A DNA stretch of 64,000 nucleotides from Malania oleifera. Its lineage: Eukaryota; Streptophyta; Magnoliopsida; Santalales; Ximeniaceae. The notes under the pieces were generated by a model, which saw only the letters and a program-made list of their open reading frames with translations, ran no database searches and was not told the DNA's origin. Positions 47,101 through 52,940 of this stretch are shown here, one piece after another (the first letter of the stretch is position 1; the number at the start of each line of letters is the position of its first letter). The position numbers and the translations under genes were made by a program. The DNA is taken from contig NC_080420.1 of assembly GCF_029873635.1 (NCBI RefSeq), positions 33,440,231-33,504,230 on the forward strand, given 5' to 3'.

Positions 47101-50100
47101 AAATTAATTTTTCTACAGCTCCAATGGAGCAGAGGACCTGGATGCATTCTATACTGATTATTCCATTGCAAATATTTTTTACAAATTTATAATTGAGAGA
47201 AAGATATATATTGGTTTTCTTCCTAGTAATGCTCATGCACAAAGAGTGGGAAGAGACATAGGGACACATACAACATGCCATATACACAGAGACACACCAA
47301 ATCATAAGATTGGCATATGAGATGCATGTGCATGCTCCAAGTGAAGTTAGGCAAGTTAAATAATAAGAGGTTGCGCAGTTATTTAAGTCATATAGTGTAG
47401 AAGCAGGAAACAGGATTAAGTTGACAAGAATAGAGAGTTTTGAATGAAATAAAATTACTATTTAAGACTCATTTATTATGATGATAAAATATTTTCAAGA
47501 TCAACACTGAAAATGCATGGGAACACCTTTATATGTCACAGATGTAAATTATATATTCAAAGAAATTCTATATATCTTTCAAAGAAATTCTCCGTATATC
47601 ACTTCTTCCATTGTAAATATAGTCAAGTTCATAACATTTTTTATAGAAAAAGATATTTTTTTTTTAAAAGGAGGAAAGAATTACATTGTAAAAGAGGAAA
47701 AGAAGTTTTCAAGACTAAAAATAAAAGAAATAAATAAATAAGCAAATAAATAAATAAACTGAGTAAGAAATAAACTACAACTAAATTTTAAAAACCTCTT
47801 TCAAGCCCTTCCCCTCATAATTAATAAAGCGTTTTAAATTGGCCATCTCATGTTAAGCATTCGCATTTTGCTACTACCACAATCCAGCCTCACTTCTTGC
47901 CCTCTGTTGTCAGACAACCACAAACCTATCTAGCCCAAAAGTTCTTGATCTTCTTTTATCTTTTTTACTAAGCTCCTTACAATCTTAACCAGAGAAACAA
48001 GAATGGTAATATGCTATTCACTATTGACCCACTCATCCAGAACATTAACTTCGTCTTTACTCAATCCATCATACTCTAAAATAGAAACTTCCAAACTTTC
48101 AATAGGAGTTGCCGACAAATGAGAGCTGCCATCCAAGGAGTAGGAGAGTTCGAGTAAGCACTATATTGGTCAGTGAATTCATCTAATAAAAGACGATTAC
48201 CACAGGCAAACTCCTATTGCATCACTTTCCTCGTATAACTCATCACCCCATTAATTTTTCTCTATTGACAAATACTTCTGGCTAGAGTTTTCCCCTAAAC
48301 AATTCCTCCTTATATCGACCAGACTCCACAATAGTGATACTTCCATCATTATTTCTCATTAACTCCTTTGAAGTATGCATCTCTGGATTGAGAATCGTTC
48401 ATCAAAACTTTAGGGCATCTCGAAACCTGACTACATCACCCTTCTACAACTATCTACCTTTATTAACTCATCAACAGATTCCTGTTTCCAGTGAGATTGA
48501 AAACCATCATACCACTATTAAAAAACTGAATCCCATCATCCTTAGACGATATACCCCCTTGAACAACAACACCGCCTCCAATTTTCTTTTCCGTATTAAA
48601 AGAACAAGAAAAACCATTCTCGCAACAATCCAATTTATTTTGGTCCTCTCAAGTCCCATGAGAAACCACCGTGGCAAACAGACCAGCCCACCATCAAGAC
48701 AGCCATCAACAGCCACAATAACCTTACGATTAGAGCCCTTCTGTTGAGGTCGTTTTCATTGATCTCATACCCCCCCCCCCCAACAAAAAAAACACCCTTT
48801 CCTCGACTGGAAGGCTCCTTCAAAGTGGAAAGATCAAAACTTATTAGAGAAGAATACTTTGCCATTTGAGCAGAGAAAACCCCAGGCAAGGAAGGTTCTT
48901 TGCATTCTGCCCCTGCTGTATCCTTCGGTTTATTTGTCTTACAGGGCTGATTATGGGCCTGGGATTTAAAACTACCTTGCCAAATCCTGCTAGGACTAAA
49001 AATATGCTGCCTCCCTAAATCTACCCAAGGCCTCAACTGGAATGAAATCCCTTCTTAACAGCAAGCTCAAATCAGAATAAAAAATAAAAATTCCTAGCCC
49101 ATTCAAGAAAACTGTCGTCCTGGGTCCCGGAACATGTGTCACATCTTCTTGTATTGTCAAAATCCTAGCTGCAAACCCTCCTGCCCTTGACCCATCTTCT
49201 GTTCACTTCGGAGCACCTCCACACCACCAAAGTCAGAACTTTAGAAGAATGATTACTACCATTATCTCAGGGAATCAACCAACCAACTTCCTTCACCAAA
49301 CCACTCCAAGCTACACCCTTCTTCACAGAAGCCATATTTCCACACCCCTCAGATTCCACAATCGATTTCAAAGCTTCGATAAAGCCCTTCCATGGGAAGC
49401 CCTTTAAACCCCCAGGAACAAAACTAGAATGCCTCTTCCCCTTCATGCTCCACCTTAGTTCAAAAACTTACATTTTGTTGACCTGTCCACCACCCAATTG
49501 CAAAAATTTCCAATATCATCCAATAAATGTACCGATCCAACCGAATGAATGCTGAAGCAATGCAATAAGAAAACCACTGAGAAGCCTAACAGAACCCTGA
49601 ACCCTAATCCACTTGTTGACTCAAGGATACCATTTAAATAAAAACTCAAATCTTCCTCCCCAAAACTTCTCCAGTCTCACATTGAAGGATATACCTTCAA
49701 TCTGAACTGTAATCAGAATCACCAGATATTGTTGCCATGGATAATCAACCAAAAAGGAAATGAAAGAAGAGTGTGAAAGAGAAAACATAACCCATTAGAG
49801 AAAAAAAAATTATTACAATTTTAAATAGACCATTATTTTAGTTATTTTTATGAATAAATAAAATGAAATTTTAATTACAATATGCCATTTCTTGTGTATA
49901 AAAATCATTAAAGCATCATGGAGAAGTGTAGAATTGTCCAAGGAGCACCACTGATTGACATGAACACAGGACCCTTTATAGAAAGGTCCGTGCAACATAA
50001 GTGTTCATTGTTCCTCATTTTTCTCATTATTTTTTTTTTCTTTTCAATGAAGTCTCTTTCTTAATCTATGCTTCATGTTCCCAAAGTACTTAATGTTTTT

Positions 50101-52940
50101 GTTGGATTCCAAAATAAGCCACTTTTTTTTTGAAGTATTTGCACGCTATGTGAAGAAAACTCCTTTACTAAAAGATCAGATTACAGGAAAATGGATCAAA
50201 ATTCTTTCCAAAGTAACAACCATATTTACAAAGCAGTAAACTCTATACTCTGGTAATGCTTTCCTAGCACCTGTAATGATGTAAAAAGAGGAAGGATAAA
50301 CTTCGATAAATGTCACATTAAGGTGGGCCTCTCAGGAAAAAAAACTTAATATATACACATAAACACACACATACATACATATCTAGTTACAGCAAAATCA
50401 AATATCAATGTTTATTCATGAGACAGACAACAATATGCAAGTAGTCCCAGGGCAACGAATTTCTAAACTCCCCAATTATCTTATCACTATCAGATTCCAG
50501 AGGTAATATTAATGCTAAAAACCACTATTCTTAGTGAGATTTTCTCCCCAAAAGATATTTGAAGCTATTACTTCTAAGATACAACTACAGAAAAAGTTTG
50601 AACTACAACTTTGTGTGGTTAAACATCAGATATATAAGTTGATTTTAAACATATTAAGATTCCCTAACATCCTCTCTTAGTGTCCGAAAAAAAAAATTGC
50701 TAATGGATGTCAGCATCAATGATTTTCCTTCAGGCCATTGCTGCCTTTCCCATAGACAATCAACCCCACCCCCCCCCCCCCCCACCTCAACAAAAAAAAA
50801 AAAAAAAGCAATAATAAATAACCAAAACCAAAAAAGGAAAAGAAAAAATAAACCGTGTAACAGATAAGATTTCACCTGGCAGCAATTCCTGAATAGACAT
50901 CTGCAGGCTTTTCCCCTCCAACAAGATTCACGGCAGCTGCTCCCAACTAAACAAATGGAACAATTTCATTATGAAGTTACAATTAAAAAAGGCAATTGGC
51001 AGTGTTAATAGATTTTTTTTTTTTTTTTTTGCTAAGTGTCACTAAGTGGACTAGTTTTGTCATTTTAAGGGAAAGACGAACGTAAAGTGAAAATAGCTTG
51101 ACAAAAAGGAAATGCAAAAAAAAAAAGTGTGTGGGGTTGGGGGTTGAAGGGAAGGGGGGGGGGGGGAAGGGGGTAAGGGAAGAAGAAGAATAAGTGCACA
51201 AATACCATTTGCAACCTTAGAACTTAATCACAGGCAACAGTAAGTAGTGAAAAGCAAATACACAATCATCTAACATCCAAATTTATATTATCTGACTGTT
51301 AAAATCGAAGGCAAAATGCTGCCCTGTTGCTTCCCTCCAAAAGAACACCCTAGAAAGGATGGCTTCTTTTTTTTAACAAAAAGAAAACTTCAAATTAAGA
51401 GAGGTGGAATATGAGATGTAAAAGGTCTCATATAGGGCTTAACGGAAAAAAAATAAGGCAACTAAAGCCAACTAGGGCCCCCATTTAGCAGAGATGTCGG
51501 CTCATAAATCTTATGATCTTGCAGCTAAAAGCCAGTTTTGTTGTGGCTGGAAACTATTTAAGAGTCAGTGATTGCAATATTATCATATAAAACCCCATCA
51601 GTCCTTTGCAAAAGTTTCTAGAAATAAAATAGTTACTCCAAGTATCCACAAAGTATTATATTGAATATTTTGGAATCTTCATGGTTTGTTTTAGGTCTAA
51701 GAACTGTTGAATAGAAACTATTTTTCCTTTTTTTTTTTTAACAAAAAGAAACTTCTAGAGTCATGATAAATTGGAATTCAATGATACAAAGGATGTTGCC
51801 TGAGTTGCTCTTAACCATTTGTGTCCTTTTAAAAACAGATTCTTATGTGTTTAGTAGCATTGAACATTACCCATTTCATCAAAATACTTCTACATTAACC
51901 TCTTCCCTTCTACATTAACCTCTTCCCAAAAACCCATTCTACATAAATATGTAAATACACCCTCTTGAAACCTAGTGCAGCACAGTTGCATTGAAACAAA
52001 GACAACAGAGCACTTGCCTTGCGTAGAATTTTAGCATCGAATTGGAAGTAGATAATTTTGTCTTTCAGCATAAATTTTTTCACATTTTCCATTTAGCTAG
52101 AATAAGAATTGGAGACACAATGCAATGGCACTACATCTTATGGTATATTAATCCCTTCAAGTATATTTCCTCAAAAAATGAAATTGTCACAAATGAAAAA
52201 TTTTAGCTTGAAAAGAAAATTTTTTTTCCACTGGCTGCAGTTTTACTCCCCAAACAAACACCCCCCCCCCCCAAACAAAAAAAAAAACCCTGACATGAGA
52301 AAGGACCACCAGATTAATCGTCCAAAATTATAAATTATGGAAGCAAATAAATCCATCTCCACTTGTATAATATTGGATAAATACGGCTAAAATGGAATCC
52401 TGAGAAGCTAATATATGTGAGAATTCAATAAAAATATTTGATGACAAAATTTCACCAAGGAAACACTTAAAAAAATTATGGGGAATATTGGGGCAAAAAA
52501 GTTTGCAGCTGTAAGTAAAAACTTGAAATAATCTAATAAGTGATGAAATACAAATAAATTAAGCATTTCTGTTCATATATTCTAACCTGAGAGATACTTA
52601 TGCATAAAATCAACTGGCAATATCTTATAATTTTTTTGAAAAATTTGCAACTTTGAAGCTTCATCTAGATAGATAAAAAAGAAAAATAATTAATTAATTA
52701 ATTGAGGCTCATAGAATGTAAAAGGTTTGGCTAAACAAATAGTACTTCTACATTACACAAACACAGAACTCATTTCATTAAGTAGATTTCTGTGTTTTGA
52801 TTCTGTAATATTACCCATATAAGAATAAAGACCATCACATAAAGGTGAAATATCCTATATCAACTCACAATGAACAAGAAGAGCTTTACCTTATCCCTTC
52901 CAAGGGCAGCATAGTGTTGTAAGCCGTTACACGAACCATC
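22577..52940 (-). CDS. RPOT: Phage-type organellar RNA polymerase, C-terminal 300 residues in ten exons
   Basis: A nucleus-encoded single-subunit RNA polymerase that transcribes mitochondrial or plastid DNA. Exons: 52890-52940, 50876-50946, 40966-41050, 40564-40716, 39616-39690, 24510-24599, 24371-24418, 23892-24006, 23701-23804, 22577-22687. They sum to 903 bp, all phases match, and every visible intron has GT and AG ends. Motif [10 protein letters not shown] holds the first catalytic Asp; motif [15 protein letters not shown] the Lys and Tyr equivalent to T7 Lys631 and Tyr639; motif C VHDSYWTH the second catalytic Asp. The protein ends [20 protein letters not shown]. No stop or frameshift interrupts the exons, so the gene looks functional. 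The N-terminal part lies beyond 64000, so the targeting peptide cannot be read. LQVLAL and [17 protein letters not shown] look closer to the mitochondrial RPOTm type, but the paralogue is not settled. Introns up to 15 kb are filled with transposons. Confidence 0.95.
22688..23700 (-). other. RPOT: Last RPOT intron (1.0 kb) with an L1 3' tail
   Basis: It contains no frame of note. A poly-T stretch at 23118-23131 followed by an AGAGGATAAGAAACCCTCC segment (to about 23250) matches the 3' end of the L1 at 41752. That makes it a 5'-truncated minus-strand L1 tail. A CA microsatellite follows at 23590-23611. Confidence 0.6.
23590..23611. repeat. (CA)n microsatellite
   Basis: A run of about ten CA units. 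Confidence 0.9.
23701..23804 (-). CDS. RPOT: RPOT exon, motif C
   Basis: 104 bp. It completes Gly and encodes [19 protein letters not shown] and [23 protein letters not shown] carries the catalytic Asp equivalent to T7 Asp812. The acceptor is ATTACAG and the donor GTACAAG. Reading through the donor gives a stop after four codons. Confidence 0.96.
23892..24006 (-). CDS. RPOT: RPOT exon, [20 protein letters not shown]
   Basis: 115 bp. It encodes [38 protein letters not shown] and one base of a Gly codon. The acceptor is ATAATAG and the donor GTCTTT. Confidence 0.95.
24371..24418 (-). CDS. RPOT: RPOT exon, [16 protein letters not shown]
   Basis: 48 bp, phase 0, encoding sixteen residues. The acceptor is ATGCAG and the donor GTAGTT. 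This micro-exon is too short to be seen as an open frame by itself. Confidence 0.92.
24510..24599 (-). CDS. RPOT: RPOT exon, [18 protein letters not shown]
   Basis: 90 bp, phase 0. It encodes [23 protein letters not shown] and HKLGRRL. The acceptor is AAACAG and the donor GTAATA. Confidence 0.95.
24600..25740 (-). other. RPOT: Start of 15 kb RPOT intron, no element recognised
   Basis: AT-rich intron sequence with no frame or repeat boundary. It ends in a C-run/A-run tract (25662-25687) just before the Copia cluster. Confidence 0.5.
25741..25793. repeat. 53-bp inverted repeat arm (partner 25952-26004)
   Basis: Its reverse complement matches 25952-26004 with three mismatches. Both encode the same Copia RNase H stretch ([13 protein letters not shown] on the plus arm). 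The loop is about 158 bp. Confidence 0.92.
25797..26071 (+). pseudogene. Copia RNase H C-terminal fragment
   Basis: It encodes [34 protein letters not shown] and [13 protein letters not shown] and ends in a stop before the polypurine tract TTGAGGGGGAA. The RNase H N-terminal half is missing. It is followed directly by an LTR and so is the 3' end of a Copia element. Confidence 0.85.
26072..26366 (+). repeat. LTR of Copia element 1 (295 bp)
   Basis: It runs TGTTAGTAGGA to AATCTGACA, is preceded by a polypurine tract and followed by TGGTAGAGCC. The latter is a primer site TGGTATCAGAGC lacking bases in the middle. It therefore serves as 3' LTR of the upstream fragment and 5' LTR of the downstream element. 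A TATA-like CTATATAAG lies at 26317-26325. Confidence 0.88.
26367..27420 (+). pseudogene. Copia element 1 gag
   Basis: The start is at 26488. The frame has [20 protein letters not shown], then a stop at 26755-26757 (TAG), frame shifts, and a later stretch with two intact CCHC zinc knuckles: [14 protein letters not shown] (about 27168) and [14 protein letters not shown] (about 27223). Two knuckles in this spacing are usual for this type of Copia gag. Confidence 0.85.
27421..28330 (+). pseudogene. Copia element 1 protease and integrase (deleted)
   Basis: The protease site reads [10 protein letters not shown], where Ala replaces the usual Gly. The integrase zinc region is [14 protein letters not shown] followed by [12 protein letters not shown]. 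The core starts [10 protein letters not shown] and [17 protein letters not shown]. After a stop near 28237 the frame reaches [13 protein letters not shown] and then jumps near 28315 to [17 protein letters not shown]. About 80 residues of the integrase core, including the catalytic Glu region, are missing. Confidence 0.82.
28331..29234 (+). pseudogene. Copia element 1 integrase end and reverse transcriptase N-terminal part
   Basis: [18 protein letters not shown] and CAFMGYG give the integrase end. RT follows with [47 protein letters not shown] and [10 protein letters not shown]. There are frame breaks at about 28520, 28860 and 29020. The frame is cut at 29234 (LQEDVYM) by Copia element 2 and resumes at 34138. 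Confidence 0.85.
29235..29685 (+). repeat. 5' LTR of Copia element 2 (451 bp)
   Basis: It runs TGTTGGGCTT to AACTAACA. A TATA-like CATATAAAAT lies at about 29428. Relative to the 3' LTR it has a 26-bp extra segment around CATGGGGGTCCGGGGGCAAC. Confidence 0.92.
29687..29699 (+). other. Primer-binding site of Copia element 2
   Basis: CTAGTATCAGAGG follows the LTR. It is the initiator tRNA-Met type TGGTATCAGAGC with changes at the first positions. Confidence 0.7.
29716..30771 (+). pseudogene. Copia element 2 gag and protease
   Basis: An open frame of 351 codons has gag ([40 protein letters not shown]), a basic linker, one zinc knuckle [14 protein letters not shown] and the retropepsin site [12 protein letters not shown], which is intact. 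The frame ends at 30771 through a one-base loss near 30765; the reading continues in another frame ([17 protein letters not shown]). Confidence 0.92.
30772..31560 (+). pseudogene. Copia element 2 integrase
   Basis: Zinc region: [15 protein letters not shown] (the preceding Trp codon is now TGA at 30965-30967) and [11 protein letters not shown]. Core: [29 protein letters not shown] and [10 protein letters not shown]. In the catalytic PQQNG motif the second Gln codon is TAG at 31436-31438, just before [11 protein letters not shown]. Two more stops fall near 31553 and 31562. Confidence 0.9.
31561..33618 (+). pseudogene. Copia element 2 reverse transcriptase and RNase H
   Basis: 31580-32398 is open and includes [32 protein letters not shown] and [21 protein letters not shown] codons occur at 32396, 32456 and 32486. 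32516-33163 carries [10 protein letters not shown], the catalytic [13 protein letters not shown] and [17 protein letters not shown] at 33161 and a frameshift near 33475 break RNase H ([40 protein letters not shown]). The natural stop is at 33616-33618. Confidence 0.9.
33713..34137 (+). repeat. 3' LTR of Copia element 2 (425 bp)
   Basis: It is preceded by AAGTGGAAGATT and runs TGTTGGGCTT to TTCCTAACA. It is 26 bp shorter than the 5' LTR because of one indel. Confidence 0.92.
34138..34672 (+). pseudogene. Copia element 1 reverse transcriptase, C-terminal part
   Basis: It resumes after Copia element 2 with the [14 protein letters not shown] motif and the catalytic [15 protein letters not shown]. 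Further motifs are [14 protein letters not shown] and a broken [16 protein letters not shown]. It ends abruptly at 34672, where an inverted primer site begins. Stops occur at about 34450 and 34613. Confidence 0.85.
34673..34949 (-). repeat. Primer site and LTR of the Copia 1 family in minus orientation
   Basis: The minus strand reads TGTTAGTAGGAT at 34949 to AATCTGACA at 34686, followed by TGGTATCAGAGTA (34685-34673). It is the same family as 26072-26366 but inverted, and about 30 bp shorter through loss of one internal repeat. Here the primer site is close to consensus, unlike the plus copy. Confidence 0.9.
34950..36212. other. RPOT: RPOT intron, AT-rich, repeats only
   Basis: No gene is seen. 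It holds the ATT microsatellite (35124-35170), a possible SINE-like box B (GGTTCAATTC near 35302) and a direct repeat: about 35910-36000 recurs at about 36116-36206 with scattered differences. Confidence 0.55.
35124..35170. repeat. (ATT)n microsatellite
   Basis: About fifteen ATT/TTA units. Confidence 0.95.
36213..37762 (+). mobile_element. L1 LINE 3' fragment, plus strand
   Basis: It holds the C-terminal part of L1 ORF2 in shifting frames: a post-RT segment with [14 protein letters not shown] near 36450, then WKAKVSLL and a zf-RVT-like Ser/Cys region near 37290. It ends in the A-rich tail at 37741-37758. It contains a 66-bp tandem duplication (36655-36786). It is 5'-truncated at about 36213; no clear TSD was found. 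It is antisense to RPOT. Confidence 0.75.
36655..36786. repeat. 66-bp tandem duplication
   Basis: The segment ATTCCTTTTTTTGGGTTGAA to ATATAAGGAATAAT occurs twice head to tail with one visible difference (GGTATATT versus GGCATATT). This indicates a recent duplication within the L1 copy. Confidence 0.9.
38138..39005. mobile_element. hAT-type non-autonomous element (868 bp)
   Basis: A perfect 8-bp duplication ATCAAAAT lies at 38130-38137 and 39006-39013. The termini are CAGTGTTTTAAAAGGC and, reversed, AAGTTTTTTAGAAGGC (13 of 16 matching). Subterminal GGCATAAG/GCGCC repeats occur in both orientations. The minus-strand frame at 38734-38438 has no transposase motif. It lies in the 15 kb RPOT intron. 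Confidence 0.82.
39014..39615 (-). other. RPOT: End of 15 kb RPOT intron, low complexity
   Basis: It contains a CCACC/A-rich tract (39284-39460) and nothing coding that I recognise. Confidence 0.5.
39616..39690 (-). CDS. RPOT: RPOT exon, [20 protein letters not shown]
   Basis: 75 bp, phase 0, encoding [20 protein letters not shown] then GDCAK. The acceptor is AAATAG and the donor GTGAGT. It is followed by the 15 kb intron. Confidence 0.95.
39691..40563 (-). other. RPOT: RPOT intron (873 bp)
   Basis: Unremarkable AT-rich intron with no repeat boundary. The ORF at 40017-40199 plus has no known motif. Confidence 0.5.
40564..40716 (-). CDS. RPOT: RPOT exon, motif B
   Basis: 153 bp, 51 codons, phase 0. 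It contains motif [30 protein letters not shown] and [10 protein letters not shown]. The acceptor is CTGTAG and the donor GTAAGG. The open frame runs past the donor to 40498, but family alignment and the next exon require splicing here. Confidence 0.96.
40966..41050 (-). CDS. RPOT: RPOT exon, [20 protein letters not shown]
   Basis: 85 bp. It completes the split Arg codon and encodes [20 protein letters not shown] then HARLLINQ. The acceptor is ATGTAG and the donor GTACTG. A 9.8 kb intron lies upstream. Confidence 0.95.
41051..41751 (-). other. RPOT: Start of 9.8 kb RPOT intron, nothing recognised
   Basis: It contains a short palindromic region (ATTGGTTTAAACCAATT near 41226) and no credible frame. 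Confidence 0.45.
42079..42122. repeat. (TTC)n microsatellite
   Basis: About fourteen TTC units at the point where the 5' LTR of the family B element is broken off. They give a meaningless poly-Glu frame on minus. Confidence 0.95.
42900..43557 (+). pseudogene. Family B protease-like remnant
   Basis: Frames here give [30 protein letters not shown] and [18 protein letters not shown]. The first part matches the end of Ty3/Gypsy retropepsin (VWCDIIPM...LLG-PWL), but no active-site DSG was seen. The second part has no family I know, yet recurs in the minus copy (SPLDIPIVKFVIPDMFIDAN). There are several stops and shifts. Confidence 0.65.
43598..43986 (+). repeat. Family B 3' LTR (389 bp)
   Basis: TGAACTAGGACAAG to CCCTGCATCA, with a TATA-like TTATAAATAG near 43833. 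Confidence 0.85.
46491..47639 (-). other. RPOT: RPOT intron between L1 fragments
   Basis: No gene is seen. It includes a C13-A10 tract (46591-46613) and a short CA run near 46822. Confidence 0.5.
47640..49745 (-). mobile_element. L1-like fragment: 3' tail joined to an ORF1-like region, minus strand
   Basis: The plus sequence begins with T-rich stretches and AAAGAATTACATTGTAAAAG, the L1 3' tail also seen at 41760. Upstream on the minus strand (49740-47800) lies a G-rich, codon-like region with pieces such as [20 protein letters not shown] and [18 protein letters not shown], which look like an L1 ORF1. No RT or endonuclease motif lies between, so ORF2 has been lost. Confidence 0.5.
49746..50875 (-). 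other. RPOT: RPOT intron, low-complexity tracts
   Basis: It contains a C-run/A-run tract (about 50767-50807) close to the 50876 exon and no frame of interest. Confidence 0.5.
50876..50946 (-). CDS. RPOT: RPOT exon, [20 protein letters not shown]
   Basis: 71 bp, encoding [20 protein letters not shown] followed by IAA and two bases of an Arg codon. The acceptor is TTTAG and the donor GTGAAA. Confidence 0.94.
50947..52889 (-). other. RPOT: RPOT intron (1.9 kb) with homopolymer tracts and L1-like tails
   Basis: It contains a G13 run (51154-51166) and a C12/A-run (52261-52287). Two T-rich tails with AACAAAAAGAAA (51368 and 51730) resemble L1 3' ends. No gene. Confidence 0.5.
52890..52940 (-). 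CDS. RPOT: RPOT exon, motif A
   Basis: 51 bp, phase 0 at both ends, encoding [17 protein letters not shown]. The first codon is the catalytic motif A Asp (T7 Asp537). The acceptor is TTTTTCAAG and the donor GTAAAG. The preceding exon is not in the window. Confidence 0.93.

Noticed and set aside
48334-48747. Plus-strand 137-codon gene
   Set aside because: It is antisense to the ORF1-like L1 block, with no recognisable motif.
22577-52940. RPOT as a processed or decayed pseudogene
   Set aside because: Ten exons keep GT-AG introns, matching phases and all catalytic residues, with no internal stop. A processed copy would lack introns.
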